Below the pieces are notes generated by a model. That model saw only the letters and a list, made by a program, of their open reading frames with translations, was not told the DNA's origin and ran no database searches. The translations under genes were made by a program, and so were the position numbers. This document shows, piece by piece, positions 43,289 through 52,301 of a DNA stretch of 64,000 nucleotides. Each line of letters begins with the position of its first letter. The first letter of the stretch is position 1. The DNA lies in NCBI RefSeq assembly GCF_000802185.1, contig NZ_KN676113.1:1142372-1206371 (forward strand). Reading direction: 5' to 3'. This DNA is from Belnapia sp. F-4-1 (lineage in GTDB: Bacteria > Pseudomonadota > Alphaproteobacteria > Acetobacterales > Acetobacteraceae).

Positions 43289-45888
43289 CAGAAGCGCTTC
43301 AGCAACCTGTCGATGTAATCGAGTTCCTCCGGCGGCCGTTCCCGCTCGCCGCCGCGGCGGCGCAGCTCGTCCTGGAGCTTGCGGGTGCGGAGCATCTCCG
43401 CCTCCTCCGGCACGCGTGTATCGGCGCCGTTGTCAGCATTGCCGTTCACGTCGCGCGAGCGGCGGCCGAGCGGGTCGCGCCCCTCGCCCTGGCCCTGCGC
43501 CTGGTCCTGCCCCTGGCCGCCGGGCTGGTTCTCGCCAGCCATGTCGCCGGGCTCGCCCTCCTCCTCGCCCTCGCCCGGCTGCGGGCTGCCGAACTGCCGC
43601 TGCATGGACTGCGCCATCTGCCGGCCGCCCTCCTGCAAGGCGCGGAGCGCTTGCTGCTGGGCGTTGCGCGGATCGCCGCCCCGGCCGAGTGCCTCCTGCG
43701 CTTCGCGCATCGCCTGGTCGGCGCGGCCTAGGCCCTCCGGGATCTCCCCGGTGAGGTCGCCGAATTGCTGCATCAGCTCGCCGAGCGCCCGGCGCAAGGC
43801 GCGCTGGCGGCGGCCATCCTGTCCGGCCTCGGGCTGCTGCTGCGCCTCGGCGCCCTGCTGCGGCGCCTGCTGGCGCTGCTGCTGGCGGCTGCGCTGGTTG
43901 CGCTCGCGGTCGCCCTGCTCGGCACGCTGGTGGCTGCGATCGAGCATGTCGCTCTGCCGCTTCACCATATCCTGGACGACGCCCATCTGCTGCTGGCCGC
44001 GCTCGCGGCGCTGCTGGCGCTCGGGGCTTTCGGCGCGCTGGCTGCGACCTTCCTCCAGCGCCTTCAGCATCTCCTCGAGCTCGGCGAGCTCCTTCTTCGC
44101 ATCCTCGGTGCGGCCCTCGCGGGCGGCCTCCTCCATGCGGCGGGTGCGGCGATCCATCTCGCGCTGGTCCATCAGCCGGTTCTGGCTGCCTTCCGGCATC
44201 GCTTCGGCATTCTCGCGCTGCAGCCGCTCCGCCAGCGCCTCCAGGTGCTGGCGGATGGCGTCGCGCAGTTCCTGGATGCGACGCTGCACCTCGGCGCGCT
44301 GCTCAGCCTGCTCCGGTGCCCGCTCGGGGTTCTCGCGGGCCTCCTGCTGCTGCCGCTCGGCCTGGTCGAGCGCCTCGCGCAGCGCCTCGCGCGCCTGTTG
44401 CAAGGCGCGGGCGGTGCGGCCGTCGCGACCTTCCTCCAGCGCCAGCGCGGCTTCCCAAAGGATGTCCTGCACCTCCCGCACCGCCTCCGGCCGGCGGTCG
44501 TTCAACAGCCGGCCACGGGCGACGCGGAGGGCGAGATAGGTTGCGGTATCGTGCTCGAAGGCCTCCGGCGCCTCGGCCACCTCCTCCAGCGCCCGGCGGG
44601 CGGGGGTGCGGCGCTCCGGCTCCACCGACAGCTCGCGGCGGATGACGATCAGCCGCTTCGCGACCGGATGGTTGAAGCTCCGCTCCGGCAGGGTGAGGGT
44701 CGCCGGCTCGGAGATGCCCTCCTGCCCGGCGCCGTCGCGCGCGGTGAGCCGCGCCTCCACCTCCAACCCGGCCCAGGGATGGGCGGAAAGGTCGGGCTGC
44801 GCCGTGCCGCGTGCCGTCTTCGGGTTGCCGCCGGGCAGGGGCAGGTCGAGCACCAGCGCCGCCGCCTCGGGCCGCGCCTTCAGCCGAAGCTCGGCGCGCA
44901 GTCCGGCAAGGCCCCAGTCATCCTCCGCCCGCCAGGGCATCCGCGTGCCGAGGCCGCGCTGCGTCCGGCCCGGCGGCTCGGCGAAGGCAACGGAGGGCGG
45001 CGCATCGGCCTGCACGCTGAGCGACCAATGGGCCAGTTCCGCGCCACCGCGGCGGACGGCCAGCCGCAGCCCGCGCTCCAGCGGCATCTCCGCGCTGAAG
45101 CTCGCGGCATCCAGGGCCTGGAAGGGCGTCGCCATCCCATCGGCCAGCAATTCGGGCACGCTGCCTCCGCCGCCGGAGAGCGAGACCTGCAAACGGCTGC
45201 CCGCCGGCACCGTCACACTGCCACCGGACGGGTCGAGGAAGACCGGCGGTGCCCCCGTATAGGCCGGCGGCGTCACCCAGGCCTCGATCCGCAGCCCCGG
45301 CCCGGTGGCCGAGTCGGCGAAGGCCGGACTGACCGCCCGCCGCAGTCTCTCCCCGGTTTCGCCTCCGGCCACGACGAAGGCCGCGACCAGCCCGACGACG
45401 AGCGCCGCCCGCAGTGCCCGCGGATCACGTGCCGGCAAGCCGGGCCGCGGCGTCCCGATCCGCAGCCGGCCGATCTGCGCCGCCGCCCTTTGCTGATGCA
45501 CCCGCCAGAGCGCCAGCGCCGCCGGATCGTCGCCCGCGGGCCGGTCGGCCAGCGCCGCCAGCGGCCGGTGCCGCAATCCCGATTCCCGCTCCAACCGCCG
45601 CTCCGCCGCCGCCTCGCCGGGCAGGATGAAGCCGCGGACAGCCCGCCACCCGGCCAGGCCGAGCGCCGCGGCGAAGCCCAGCAGCAGCAGGATGTGCAGC
45701 ACCGCCGGCAATTGCCGCGGCACATCGAAGAGGGCCAGGACCAGGAACAGGCCGAGCACCGCCAGCACCGGCCAGAGCCGGGGCCACAACCCTTCCCACA
45801 GCAAGGCCAGCTGCGCCAGGCGGCGCCGGCGGGCCAGCGCCGCGGCGAGGCGCTCCGGGCTCAGGGAGCGCCCCCGCCGGCCAGCCAA
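43288..45888 (-). CDS. DUF4175 (TIGR02302-type) membrane protein
   Basis: An 866-residue protein with two N-terminal transmembrane helices (LWPVLAVLGLFLVLALF, HILLLLGFAAALGLAGW), a further one near residue 170, a beta-rich middle domain and a very long Gln/Glu/Arg-rich coiled-coil region (about 540-830). This matches the alphaproteobacterial DUF4175 family of unknown function. Its start overlaps the lysA stop by 28 bases and it is coupled to the CDF gene. Confidence 0.85.
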   Translation of the reverse strand: MAGRRGRSLSPERLAAALARRRRLAQLALLWEGLWPRLWPVLAVLGLFLVLALFDVPRQLPAVLHILLLLGFAAALGLAGWRAVRGFILPGEAAAERRLERESGLRHRPLAALADRPAGDDPAALALWRVHQQRAAAQIGRLRIGTPRPGLPARDPRALRAALVVGLVAAFVVAGGETGERLRRAVSPAFADSATGPGLRIEAWVTPPAYTGAPPVFLDPSGGSVTVPAGSRLQVSLSGGGGSVPELLADGMATPFQALDAASFSAEMPLERGLRLAVRRGGAELAHWSLSVQADAPPSVAFAEPPGRTQRGLGTRMPWRAEDDWGLAGLRAELRLKARPEAAALVLDLPLPGGNPKTARGTAQPDLSAHPWAGLEVEARLTARDGAGQEGISEPATLTLPERSFNHPVAKRLIVIRRELSVEPERRTPARRALEEVAEAPEAFEHDTATYLALRVARGRLLNDRRPEAVREVQDILWEAALALEEGRDGRTARALQQAREALREALDQAERQQQEARENPERAPEQAEQRAEVQRRIQELRDAIRQHLEALAERLQRENAEAMPEGSQNRLMDQREMDRRTRRMEEAAREGRTEDAKKELAELEEMLKALEEGRSQRAESPERQQRRERGQQQMGVVQDMVKRQSDMLDRSHQRAEQGDRERNQRSRQQQRQQAPQQGAEAQQQPEAGQDGRRQRALRRALGELMQQFGDLTGEIPEGLGRADQAMREAQEALGRGGDPRNAQQQALRALQEGGRQMAQSMQRQFGSPQPGEGEEEGEPGDMAGENQPGGQGQDQAQGQGEGRDPLGRRSRDVNGNADNGADTRVPEEAEMLRTRKLQDELRRRGGERERPPEELDYIDRLLKRF

Positions 45889-47216
45889 TCGGGCGTCCGC
45901 TGCCCGGCCAGCATCGCCTCGAAGCCCTGCCGCTCCCGCACCACGGCGAAGCGGGTGCCATCGACCAGGACTTCCGCCGCCAGGGGACGCGCATTGTAGG
46001 TGCCGCTCATCACCGCCCCATAGGCTCCCGCATCAAGGAAGGCGACCAGCGCCCCCGGTTGCAGAGATGGCAACGCACGGCCCCGCGCAAAGGTGTCGCC
46101 CGTCTCGCAGACCGGCCCGACCACATCGGCCGGACTGAGCGCAGCGGCGCAATCCGCCGGCGCGACGGGGAGGATGCCATGCCAGGCGTCGTACATGGCC
46201 GGCCGCACTAGGTCGTTCATCCCGGCGTCGAGCACCAGGAAACGCCGCCCCGCCCCCTGCTTCTGCAACACGATGGAACTCAGCAGCAGGCCGGGCGGCC
46301 CCGCGATCCAGCGTCCCGGCTCCAGCATCACCGGCAGGCCAAGCGGGCCGAGCGTGGCGGCGATCGCCCCCGCCAGGGCCTCGGGCGAGGGTGCCGGCTC
46401 GTCCCGGTAGGGGATGCCGAGGCCGCCGCCGCAGTCGAGATGCTCCACCGGCAGGCCGCGCGCCATCAGCGCCTGCGCCATCTCCGCCATCCGCGCGTAG
46501 GCGGCGCGATAGGCCGCCATGCCGCTGGTGATCTGGCTGCCGATATGCATGGCGATGCCGACCGGCCGCAGCCCCGGCAGCGCGGCGAGGCGGGCATAGA
46601 GCGCCGGCGCATCCTCGAAGGCGACGCCGAACTTGTTCTCCGACCTGCCGGTGGTGATCTTGGCATGGGTCCGAGCATCGACATCCGGATTGACCCGCAG
46701 CCCGACCCGCGCCACCCGCCCGAGCGAGGCGGCCAGCGCCGAGAGCATGGCCGCCTCCTCCGCGCTTTCGATGTTGATCTGCGCGATATCTTCCGCAATG
46801 GCGAGGCGCAGCTCCCGCTCCGTCTTGCCGACGCCGGAGAAGACGATGGCGGAGGCCGGGATGCCGGCGGCGCGCGCCAGCCTCAGCTCCCCCTCGCTGA
46901 CGACATCGGCGCCGAGTCCTTCGGCCGCCAGCACCCGCAGCACGGCGAGGTTGCCGTTGGCCTTCACCGCGTAATGCACCGAGGCCCGCAGCCCCGCTGC
47001 CGCCAGCGCAGCTTTCAGCGCCCGCGCCCGGCGCCTGAGCGCCCCGGCGGAATAGACCCAACTCGGCGTGCCGGCCACGGCGGCGATGCGCGCCAGCGGC
47101 ACCTCCTCCACCGTCAATCCGTCGAGGGCATGGAGGGAAAGATGCGGCCGGGCGGCCAGCATCTCGGCGAAGCTCGGGTCGGCATCGGACTGCGCGAGGG
47201 GAAGAGGGGAAACCAT
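45861..47216 (-). CDS. lysA: Diaminopimelate decarboxylase
   Basis: A 451-residue PLP enzyme making L-lysine from meso-DAP. PLP Lys85 is in HYAVKANGN, the glycine loop is HLDCGGGLGIPY near residue 258, and the C-terminal catalytic Cys is in PVCETGDTFARG near 370. The ATG at 47216 (MVSPLPL) fits family length; upstream codons run through a hairpin. It starts the lysA-DUF4175-CDF run. Confidence 0.95.
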   Translation of the reverse strand: MVSPLPLAQSDADPSFAEMLAARPHLSLHALDGLTVEEVPLARIAAVAGTPSWVYSAGALRRRARALKAALAAAGLRASVHYAVKANGNLAVLRVLAAEGLGADVVSEGELRLARAAGIPASAIVFSGVGKTERELRLAIAEDIAQINIESAEEAAMLSALAASLGRVARVGLRVNPDVDARTHAKITTGRSENKFGVAFEDAPALYARLAALPGLRPVGIAMHIGSQITSGMAAYRAAYARMAEMAQALMARGLPVEHLDCGGGLGIPYRDEPAPSPEALAGAIAATLGPLGLPVMLEPGRWIAGPPGLLLSSIVLQKQGAGRRFLVLDAGMNDLVRPAMYDAWHGILPVAPADCAAALSPADVVGPVCETGDTFARGRALPSLQPGALVAFLDAGAYGAVMSGTYNARPLAAEVLVDGTRFAVVRERQGFEAMLAGQRTPDWLAGGGAP

Positions 47217-47264
47217 CCCCCATTGTGCGGCGCCACGGGGCTGCGCGACAAGCGCCCGCTTGGG

Positions 47265-47293
47265 GGCCGTCGCGGCTCCGGACCGCGACGGCC
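47265..47293 (-). terminator. Hairpin between cytochrome c' and lysA
   Basis: GGCCGTCGCGG (47265-47275) pairs perfectly with CCGCGACGGCC (47283-47293) around a seven-base loop, just downstream of the cytochrome gene. No U tract follows. Confidence 0.4.
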
Positions 47294-47298
47294 GGGCC

Positions 47299-47733
47299 TC
47301 AGCGCGCCCGGTAGGTGCGGTGGCAGCCGCCGCAGAATTGCGGCCCGGTCGCCTGGAAGGCAGTAGCGAAGGCCGCCGCATCGCCCGAGGCGGCGGCCGC
47401 CTTCAGCACGTCGAGCTGGCCGAGCATGCGGGTGTTTGCCGCATCAAAGCCGGCACGCTCGGACCAGACCGCGGGCAGCGACTTGGTATCGCCTCGGTCG
47501 GAGCCGGGCGGGAAGCGCGTCGGCATGGTGCGGAACCAGGCGATCATGTCGTCGATCCGCGGCTCCAGCGCCTTCACGTCGCCCCGTGCCTCCGCCACGG
47601 GCTTGATCGCATCCATATGCGCGCCCATACGCTTCAGCCCGGCCCGGCGCTCGGCGATGACATCACCCTGCGCCAAAGCCGTTCCTCCCAGCGCCAGCAA
47701 TGCCAGCGCCGACATCATCATCCGCCATGCCAT
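47299..47733 (-). CDS. Cytochrome c'-like protein
   Basis: A 144-residue secreted protein. A signal peptide (MAWRMMMSALALLALGGTALAQ) is followed by a four-helix-type sequence with a single C-terminal heme motif CGGCHRTYRAR, the cytochrome c' arrangement. These periplasmic proteins bind NO or CO or act in electron transfer. The ATG at 47733 gives the signal peptide directly. Confidence 0.88.
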   Translation of the reverse strand: MAWRMMMSALALLALGGTALAQGDVIAERRAGLKRMGAHMDAIKPVAEARGDVKALEPRIDDMIAWFRTMPTRFPPGSDRGDTKSLPAVWSERAGFDAANTRMLGQLDVLKAAAASGDAAAFATAFQATGPQFCGGCHRTYRAR

Positions 47734-47878
47734 GCGAGAATTCCCTAACCTTAAACCCATGATTGCGATCATGGCATGGCTGCCCCTTCCATTGGCAAGC
47801 CTCGGACTGTAACGACGCCGCACCGGATACCGGAAGGCGCCGCCGCGTTGCAGCCGGACCGCACCCGGAGTTCACCCG

Positions 47879-48463
47879 ATGCCAGAGCCCATCCGATCCG
47901 TCGCCGTCTTCTGCGGCAGCCGCCCCGGCGCCGACCCGGTCCATGCGGCGGCGGCCGAGGCGCTTGGCCGCGCCCTGGCCGAGGCAGGGCTCGCCCTGGT
48001 CTATGGCGGCGGCGGCGTCGGGCTGATGGGAATGGTGGCGGAGGCCGCCATCGCCGCCGGCGGGCCGGTATATGGCGTCATCCCCGAATTCCTGACGCGG
48101 ATCGAGCGCCCCCACCCGAAGGTCACCGAGCTCGAGGTCACCGACGGCATGCACAGCCGCAAGACCCGCATGTACGAGATGACCGATGCCTTCATTGCCC
48201 TTTCCGGCGGCCTCGGCACCATGGACGAGCTGATGGAGGTGCTGACCTGGCGCCAGCTCGGCCTGCACGACAAGCCGATCATCCTGCTCGACATCGCCGG
48301 CTGGGCGCAGCCCTTCCTAGCACTGGTCGATCACCTGGTCTCGGCCGGCTTTGCCGGCAAGGAAACGCGGCAGCTCTTCGCCGTGGCGCCCGACGTCCCG
48401 GCCGCCATGGCGCTGCTGCGCGAGAGCCCGGCCGGCGAGGGCGCCCCGGCGCGCCGCCTCTGA
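47879..48463 (+). CDS. LOG-family nucleotide phosphoribohydrolase (TIGR00730)
   Basis: A 194-residue Rossmann-like protein. Motifs are [11 protein letters not shown] at the N-terminus, [14 protein letters not shown] near residue 41, [18 protein letters not shown] near 92, and [13 protein letters not shown] near 110, which differs from the usual PGGxGTxxE by Ser for Pro. LOG enzymes release the base from cytokinin nucleotides or other nucleoside monophosphates. Confidence 0.88.
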   Translation: MPEPIRSVAVFCGSRPGADPVHAAAAEALGRALAEAGLALVYGGGGVGLMGMVAEAAIAAGGPVYGVIPEFLTRIERPHPKVTELEVTDGMHSRKTRMYEMTDAFIALSGGLGTMDELMEVLTWRQLGLHDKPIILLDIAGWAQPFLALVDHLVSAGFAGKETRQLFAVAPDVPAAMALLRESPAGEGAPARRL

Positions 48464-48528
48464 TCCCCCCTTGCCGCGGCCGGGCCCGGCCGCTATATGG
48501 CCGCCTCCCGCGGCGACGAGCCGACCAG

Positions 48529-48605
48529 CGGAGCGTAGCTCAGCCTGGTAGAGCACTGTGTTCGGGACGCAGGGGCCGGAGGTTCGAATCCTCTCGCTCC
48601 GACCA
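48529..48605 (+). tRNA. tRNA-Pro (anticodon CGG)
   Basis: A 77-nt gene with encoded CCA. The acceptor CGGAGCG pairs with CGCTCCG and the anticodon arm is CTGTG-TTCGGGA-CGCAG, giving anticodon CGG. The T arm has GGTTCGAATCC. Confidence 0.96.
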
Positions 48606-48623
48606 AGTCGGCCTCGCCGGAAA

Positions 48624-48651
48624 CCCCGCCAGCCCCGCTGGCGGGGTTTTT
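48624..48651 (+). terminator. Rho-independent terminator after tRNA-Pro
   Basis: CCCCGCCAGC and GCTGGCGGGG form a perfect 10-bp stem with a CCC loop, followed by TTTTT. It also ends three bases before the stop of the convergent DUF2842 gene. Confidence 0.92.
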
Positions 48652-48653
48652 CC

Positions 48654-48842
48654 TTACTTGCCCCCAGCCCACAGGATCAGCTTGCTGGCCGGGAAGGCCC
48701 AGACCGTGCCGGCGACTAGGAAGAACAGCGCCTGCACCGCCCAATGCATCTGCAGCACATGGTCGGCCAGCGTCACCACGGCGATGACGTAGGCGAGGAA
48801 GCCGGCAAGGCCGACCAGCGTGGCGATGGAGGCACGGGACAT
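48654..48842 (-). CDS. DUF2842 small membrane protein
   Basis: A 62-residue protein with two hydrophobic helices ([36 protein letters not shown]) and the conserved HWAVQ segment between them, matching DUF2842, a family confined to alphaproteobacteria. I use the ATG at 48842; a TTG at 48851 is less likely. Function unknown. Confidence 0.8.
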   Translation of the reverse strand: MSRASIATLVGLAGFLAYVIAVVTLADHVLQMHWAVQALFFLVAGTVWAFPASKLILWAGGK

Positions 48843-48974
48843 GCCCCGCAAATGGCCCAGCCCTACGCCGGCGCCAAGTCCCGAATCGCGGCCCGGCCGT
48901 TGCGCCTTCCCCCCGCCCGGTGCTTATTGGCGCCGCCGCCGGGACCCGGTGGCACGCCCACCGAAGGACAGGCC

Positions 48975-49511
48975 ATGCCCGAGACCCACCCCGATCTCGA
49001 TCTCCGCGCGCATATCCGCGGGATCCCGGATTTCCCGAAGCCTGGCATCCTGTTCTACGACATCTCGACCCTCCTCCGGCACGGTCCCGCCTGGCGCGCG
49101 GCGATGGAGCGGCTGGCGTCGAGGATCGGCCCCTACAAGCCCGATGTGCTGGCCGGCATCGAGAGCCGCGGCTTCCTGGTCGCCGCCCCGCTGGCGCTGG
49201 AGCTTGGGCTCGGCTTCGTCATGCTGCGCAAGCCGCGCAAGCTGCCGGGCGAGACGATCGGCCTCGACTACGCTCTGGAGTACGGCACCGACCGGATCGA
49301 GATGCAGGCCGATGCCGTGAAGCCCGGCCAGCGCGTGGTGCTGCTCGACGACCTGCTGGCAACCGGCGGAACCATGGCGGCCGGCATCGGCCTGCTGCGC
49401 CAGGCGGGGGCGGAGGTGCCGGCCGTTGCCGCGCTGATCGAGCTTGCCTTCCTCAACGGCCGCGCCCGGCTTGACCTCCCCTGCGAGACCCTGCTGCGCT
49501 ACGACGAGTAG
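48975..49511 (+). CDS. apt: Adenine phosphoribosyltransferase
   Basis: A 178-residue purine salvage enzyme converting adenine and PRPP to AMP. The PRPP loop [17 protein letters not shown] lies near residue 116, [14 protein letters not shown] near 58 and [18 protein letters not shown] near 14. An AGGAC lies upstream of the ATG. Confidence 0.96.
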   Translation: MPETHPDLDLRAHIRGIPDFPKPGILFYDISTLLRHGPAWRAAMERLASRIGPYKPDVLAGIESRGFLVAAPLALELGLGFVMLRKPRKLPGETIGLDYALEYGTDRIEMQADAVKPGQRVVLLDDLLATGGTMAAGIGLLRQAGAEVPAVAALIELAFLNGRARLDLPCETLLRYDE

Positions 49512-49541
49512 AGGTTCCCGCCCAGGCGAGGGAGGCATAGC

Positions 49542-50522
49542 ATGGCGCAAGGCGCGCGACCGACCCGCCGGAGGCTGCTCGCCACCGCTCTCGCCGCCCT
49601 GCCCGCGCCGGCCTTCGCCCTGTTGCCGGCGACCGCCACCCTGCTGGTCCCGGGCCCCGAGGACGGGCCGCTCGCCGACTGGTCGAATCGGCTGGCCGCC
49701 GCGCTGGCCCGCGGCAGCACCGCCGCCGTGATGCTGGAGCGCAGCGTCCTCGGTGGGCCGGATGGCGTGACCGCCGCGAACCGCTTCGCCACCGCCGCCG
49801 CGCCGGATGGCCGCAGCCTCCTGGTGCTGCCGGGCGCTGCGGCCCAGGCCCGGCTGGTCGGCGACCAGCGCGCCCGCTTCGACGGCGCCGGCTGGGTCCC
49901 GGTCTGCGCCGCACAAGGGCCGGCGCTGCTGGCCGGACGGGGCCGGCCACCCGCGGCCACGGCCCCGCTTCGCCTCGGCCTCGCCGCCCCTGATCAGGCG
50001 GGCGCCGCGGCCCTGCTCGGCCTCGACCTGATAGGCCATGCCGCCACACCCGTCCTCGGCCTTGCCGGAGCGCGCGCCGACACGGCACTTGCTCAGGGCA
50101 TGGTGGAGGCGGTGGTGATGCAGGGCGGCAATGGGCTGGCCCGCCTTGCCGCGCTTGGTGCCCAGCCATGGTTCGTGCTGGATGAGCAGCGCGACCCGAG
50201 TCTGCCCGAGGTGCCTGCCGTCACCGAACTTGCCACCGGCGGCGACTCCACGCTCCGCGCCGGCCTGCTCGCCGCCGCGGCCAATGCCCGGCTGCTTGGC
50301 GCGGTGCTGCTGCCGGCGCTGACGCCGGGTGACTTGGTGGCGCTCTGGCGTGCAGCTGCGCAGCGCTGGCTGGAGGAGGAGCGCGCGACGCTCAGTCCCG
50401 GCATCCGGCTCAGCGCCGGGGCCGACCTCGCTCCGGTCTTCAGTCCGCTCGCACCGCCACCCGAAGCGGTTCTTGCCTATCGGGAATGGCTGTTCCGTCG
50501 GCTGCGCTGGAAGCCAGACTGA
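49542..50522 (+). CDS. Secreted protein, divergent Bug/TctC-like binding protein
   Basis: A 326-residue protein with a Tat-type signal (PTRRRLLATALAALPAPAFA). The rest has the alpha/beta layout of periplasmic binding proteins: LLVPGPEDGPLADWSNRLAAALARG near residue 34 aligns with the Bug nucleotide-like start and LPEVPAVTEL near 222 with the Bug TLKE segment. The typical PPGG and RAGAGG motifs are missing, so the family call is tentative. No transporter genes are adjacent. Confidence 0.55.
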   Translation: MAQGARPTRRRLLATALAALPAPAFALLPATATLLVPGPEDGPLADWSNRLAAALARGSTAAVMLERSVLGGPDGVTAANRFATAAAPDGRSLLVLPGAAAQARLVGDQRARFDGAGWVPVCAAQGPALLAGRGRPPAATAPLRLGLAAPDQAGAAALLGLDLIGHAATPVLGLAGARADTALAQGMVEAVVMQGGNGLARLAALGAQPWFVLDEQRDPSLPEVPAVTELATGGDSTLRAGLLAAAANARLLGAVLLPALTPGDLVALWRAAAQRWLEEERATLSPGIRLSAGADLAPVFSPLAPPPEAVLAYREWLFRRLRWKPD

Positions 50523-50564
50523 CCTTGCTGCTCACCCGAAGTTCAAGCCGGAATAGTGCCATCA

Positions 50565-50577
50565 CTTATCCGATAAG
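50565..50577. promoter_or_regulatory. 13-bp palindrome upstream of the MBOAT gene, candidate operator
   Basis: CTTATC-C-GATAAG is a perfect inverted repeat in the 158-base AT-richer gap before the acyltransferase gene. It could be a regulator site for the glycan-decoration locus; nothing identifies the protein. Confidence 0.35.
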
Positions 50578-50680
50578 AAGCCGGAAGCTTTTCTGTTTGT
50601 GAAGCCGCGTCTTTTTGGATGGGCATATATTGCGATAGGCTATCGCCGCAGCGAAAATCTATTCAGAAAAGAACGGGCCG

Positions 50681-52294
50681 ATGGTCTTCAGTTCAGTTAC
50701 ATTCATCCTTGGCTTCCTGCCGATCGTGCTGCTCGGCTTCCTGGTCTTCGCCAGCCTCGGGCAAAGACGGATCGCGGCCGGGTGGCTGACGCTTTCATCC
50801 CTGGTCTTCTACGGCTGGTGGAATCCCTGGTGTGTGCCCATGCTGGCGACCAGCATTCTTGCCAACTACATCCTGGGCAGCTATCTTGCGCGGAAGCCTT
50901 CGAGGGTCGTTCTTGTTCTTGGTGTCGTTGGCAACCTTTTGCCGCTTCTGTACTTCAAATATACTACCTTTTTGCTGACCAACATCGACACCGCCTTTGG
51001 CTTCGATTGGCATCTCAACGAGATCGTCCTGCCGCTCGCCATCTCCTTCTTCACCTTTCAGCAGATCGCCTATCTCAGCGACGCGCATGATGGAGCCGTC
51101 GTTGAGCACGATTTCCTAAACTATTGCTTGTTCATCACGTTCTTCCCGCATCTGATCGCCGGCCCGATCACCCACCACAGGGAGATGCTGAGCCAGTTCG
51201 GCAATCCGGAGAATTTCCGTCCCCGCTTCGACAACATCTCGATCGGCCTGACCCTCTTCGGCCTGGGCCTGGCGAAGAAGGTCGTCCTGGCCGATCCCCT
51301 CGGCACCGTGGCAAGCCCGGCCTTCGCCGCGGCCGCGGACGGCCAGGGTCTCCCGCTGCTCGATGCCTGGGGCGGTGCGCTGGCCTATGCGCTGCAGATC
51401 TACTTCGACTTCTCCGGCTATACCGACATGGCGATCGGCCTCGGCCTGCTCTTCGGCATCAGCTTCCCGCCGAATTTCGACAGCCCCTTCAAGGCGCGCA
51501 ACGTCATCGAGTTTTGGTCGCGCTGGCACATGACGCTGACGCGCTTCCTGACGGCCTACATCTACAACCCCATCGTGCTGCGGGCGACGCGCGCCCGCGC
51601 CGCCGCCGGCAAGCCCCTGCCGCGCCGCGGGAAGATGACGCCCGGTACCTTCCTCGCCCTGGTCGCCTGGCCGACCATCCTGACCATGTTCATCTCGGGC
51701 GTCTGGCACGGTGCAGGCTGGCAGTTCGTCGTCTTCGGCGTGCTGCATGGTGTCTATCTCGTCATCGCTCATGGCTGGCGTGCGCTGAAGGCGAGCTGGG
51801 GCTGGAAGCTAGATGACGACCGCCTGCTGCCGCACGCGTCCTCCGTGCTGCTGACCTTCGTCTGCGTCGTCGTGGCCCTGGTCTTCTTCCGCGCCGAGAA
51901 CGTGCCGGCGGCGCTGAACCTGCTGGCCGGCATGGTCGGCCTGCACGGCGTCGTCGTGCCGGCGAGCTTCGCCGACCTGCCGCTCGTCGCGGAGATTGTC
52001 GCGGGCCACGGGCTGGCGGTCGGGGCCGGGCAGTTCGTCCAGATCGAGGACTGGGCGTCGATCATCGGGTTGCTGGCCTTCGTCTGGTTCATGCCCAACA
52101 CCCAGCAATTCATGCTGCAGTTCCGCACCGCGCTCGGCTGGCGCGGCCGCCCGGCCTGGGTGCAGGCGATCCTGCCTGCGATGACTTGGCGGCCGGCGCC
52201 GATCTACGGCGTCGCGCTCGGCGTGCTCAGCTTCTTCGTGCTGATGCAGACCTTCTCCTCGGCGCCGACCGAATTCCTCTATTTCCAGTTCTGA
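50681..52294 (+). CDS. MBOAT-family O-acyltransferase (AlgI-like)
   Basis: A 537-residue polytopic protein. It begins MVFSSVTFILGFLPIVLLGF like AlgI and has FPHLIAGPITHHREM near residue 155, DFSGYTDMAIGLGLLFGI near 245, FWSRWHMTLTRFL near 283, and the catalytic His in GVWHGAGW near 345. MBOAT proteins pass acyl groups across the membrane to polysaccharides. The downstream FkbH and carrier protein suggest the donor may be glyceryl-carrier protein. It is the first gene of the locus. Confidence 0.92.
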   Translation: MVFSSVTFILGFLPIVLLGFLVFASLGQRRIAAGWLTLSSLVFYGWWNPWCVPMLATSILANYILGSYLARKPSRVVLVLGVVGNLLPLLYFKYTTFLLTNIDTAFGFDWHLNEIVLPLAISFFTFQQIAYLSDAHDGAVVEHDFLNYCLFITFFPHLIAGPITHHREMLSQFGNPENFRPRFDNISIGLTLFGLGLAKKVVLADPLGTVASPAFAAAADGQGLPLLDAWGGALAYALQIYFDFSGYTDMAIGLGLLFGISFPPNFDSPFKARNVIEFWSRWHMTLTRFLTAYIYNPIVLRATRARAAAGKPLPRRGKMTPGTFLALVAWPTILTMFISGVWHGAGWQFVVFGVLHGVYLVIAHGWRALKASWGWKLDDDRLLPHASSVLLTFVCVVVALVFFRAENVPAALNLLAGMVGLHGVVVPASFADLPLVAEIVAGHGLAVGAGQFVQIEDWASIIGLLAFVWFMPNTQQFMLQFRTALGWRGRPAWVQAILPAMTWRPAPIYGVALGVLSFFVLMQTFSSAPTEFLYFQF

Positions 52295-52301
52295 GGCCGC
52301 C

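Noticed and set aside
48654-48851. TTG start at 48851 for the DUF2842 protein
   Set aside because: The ATG at 48842 gives the usual MSR start and better family length.
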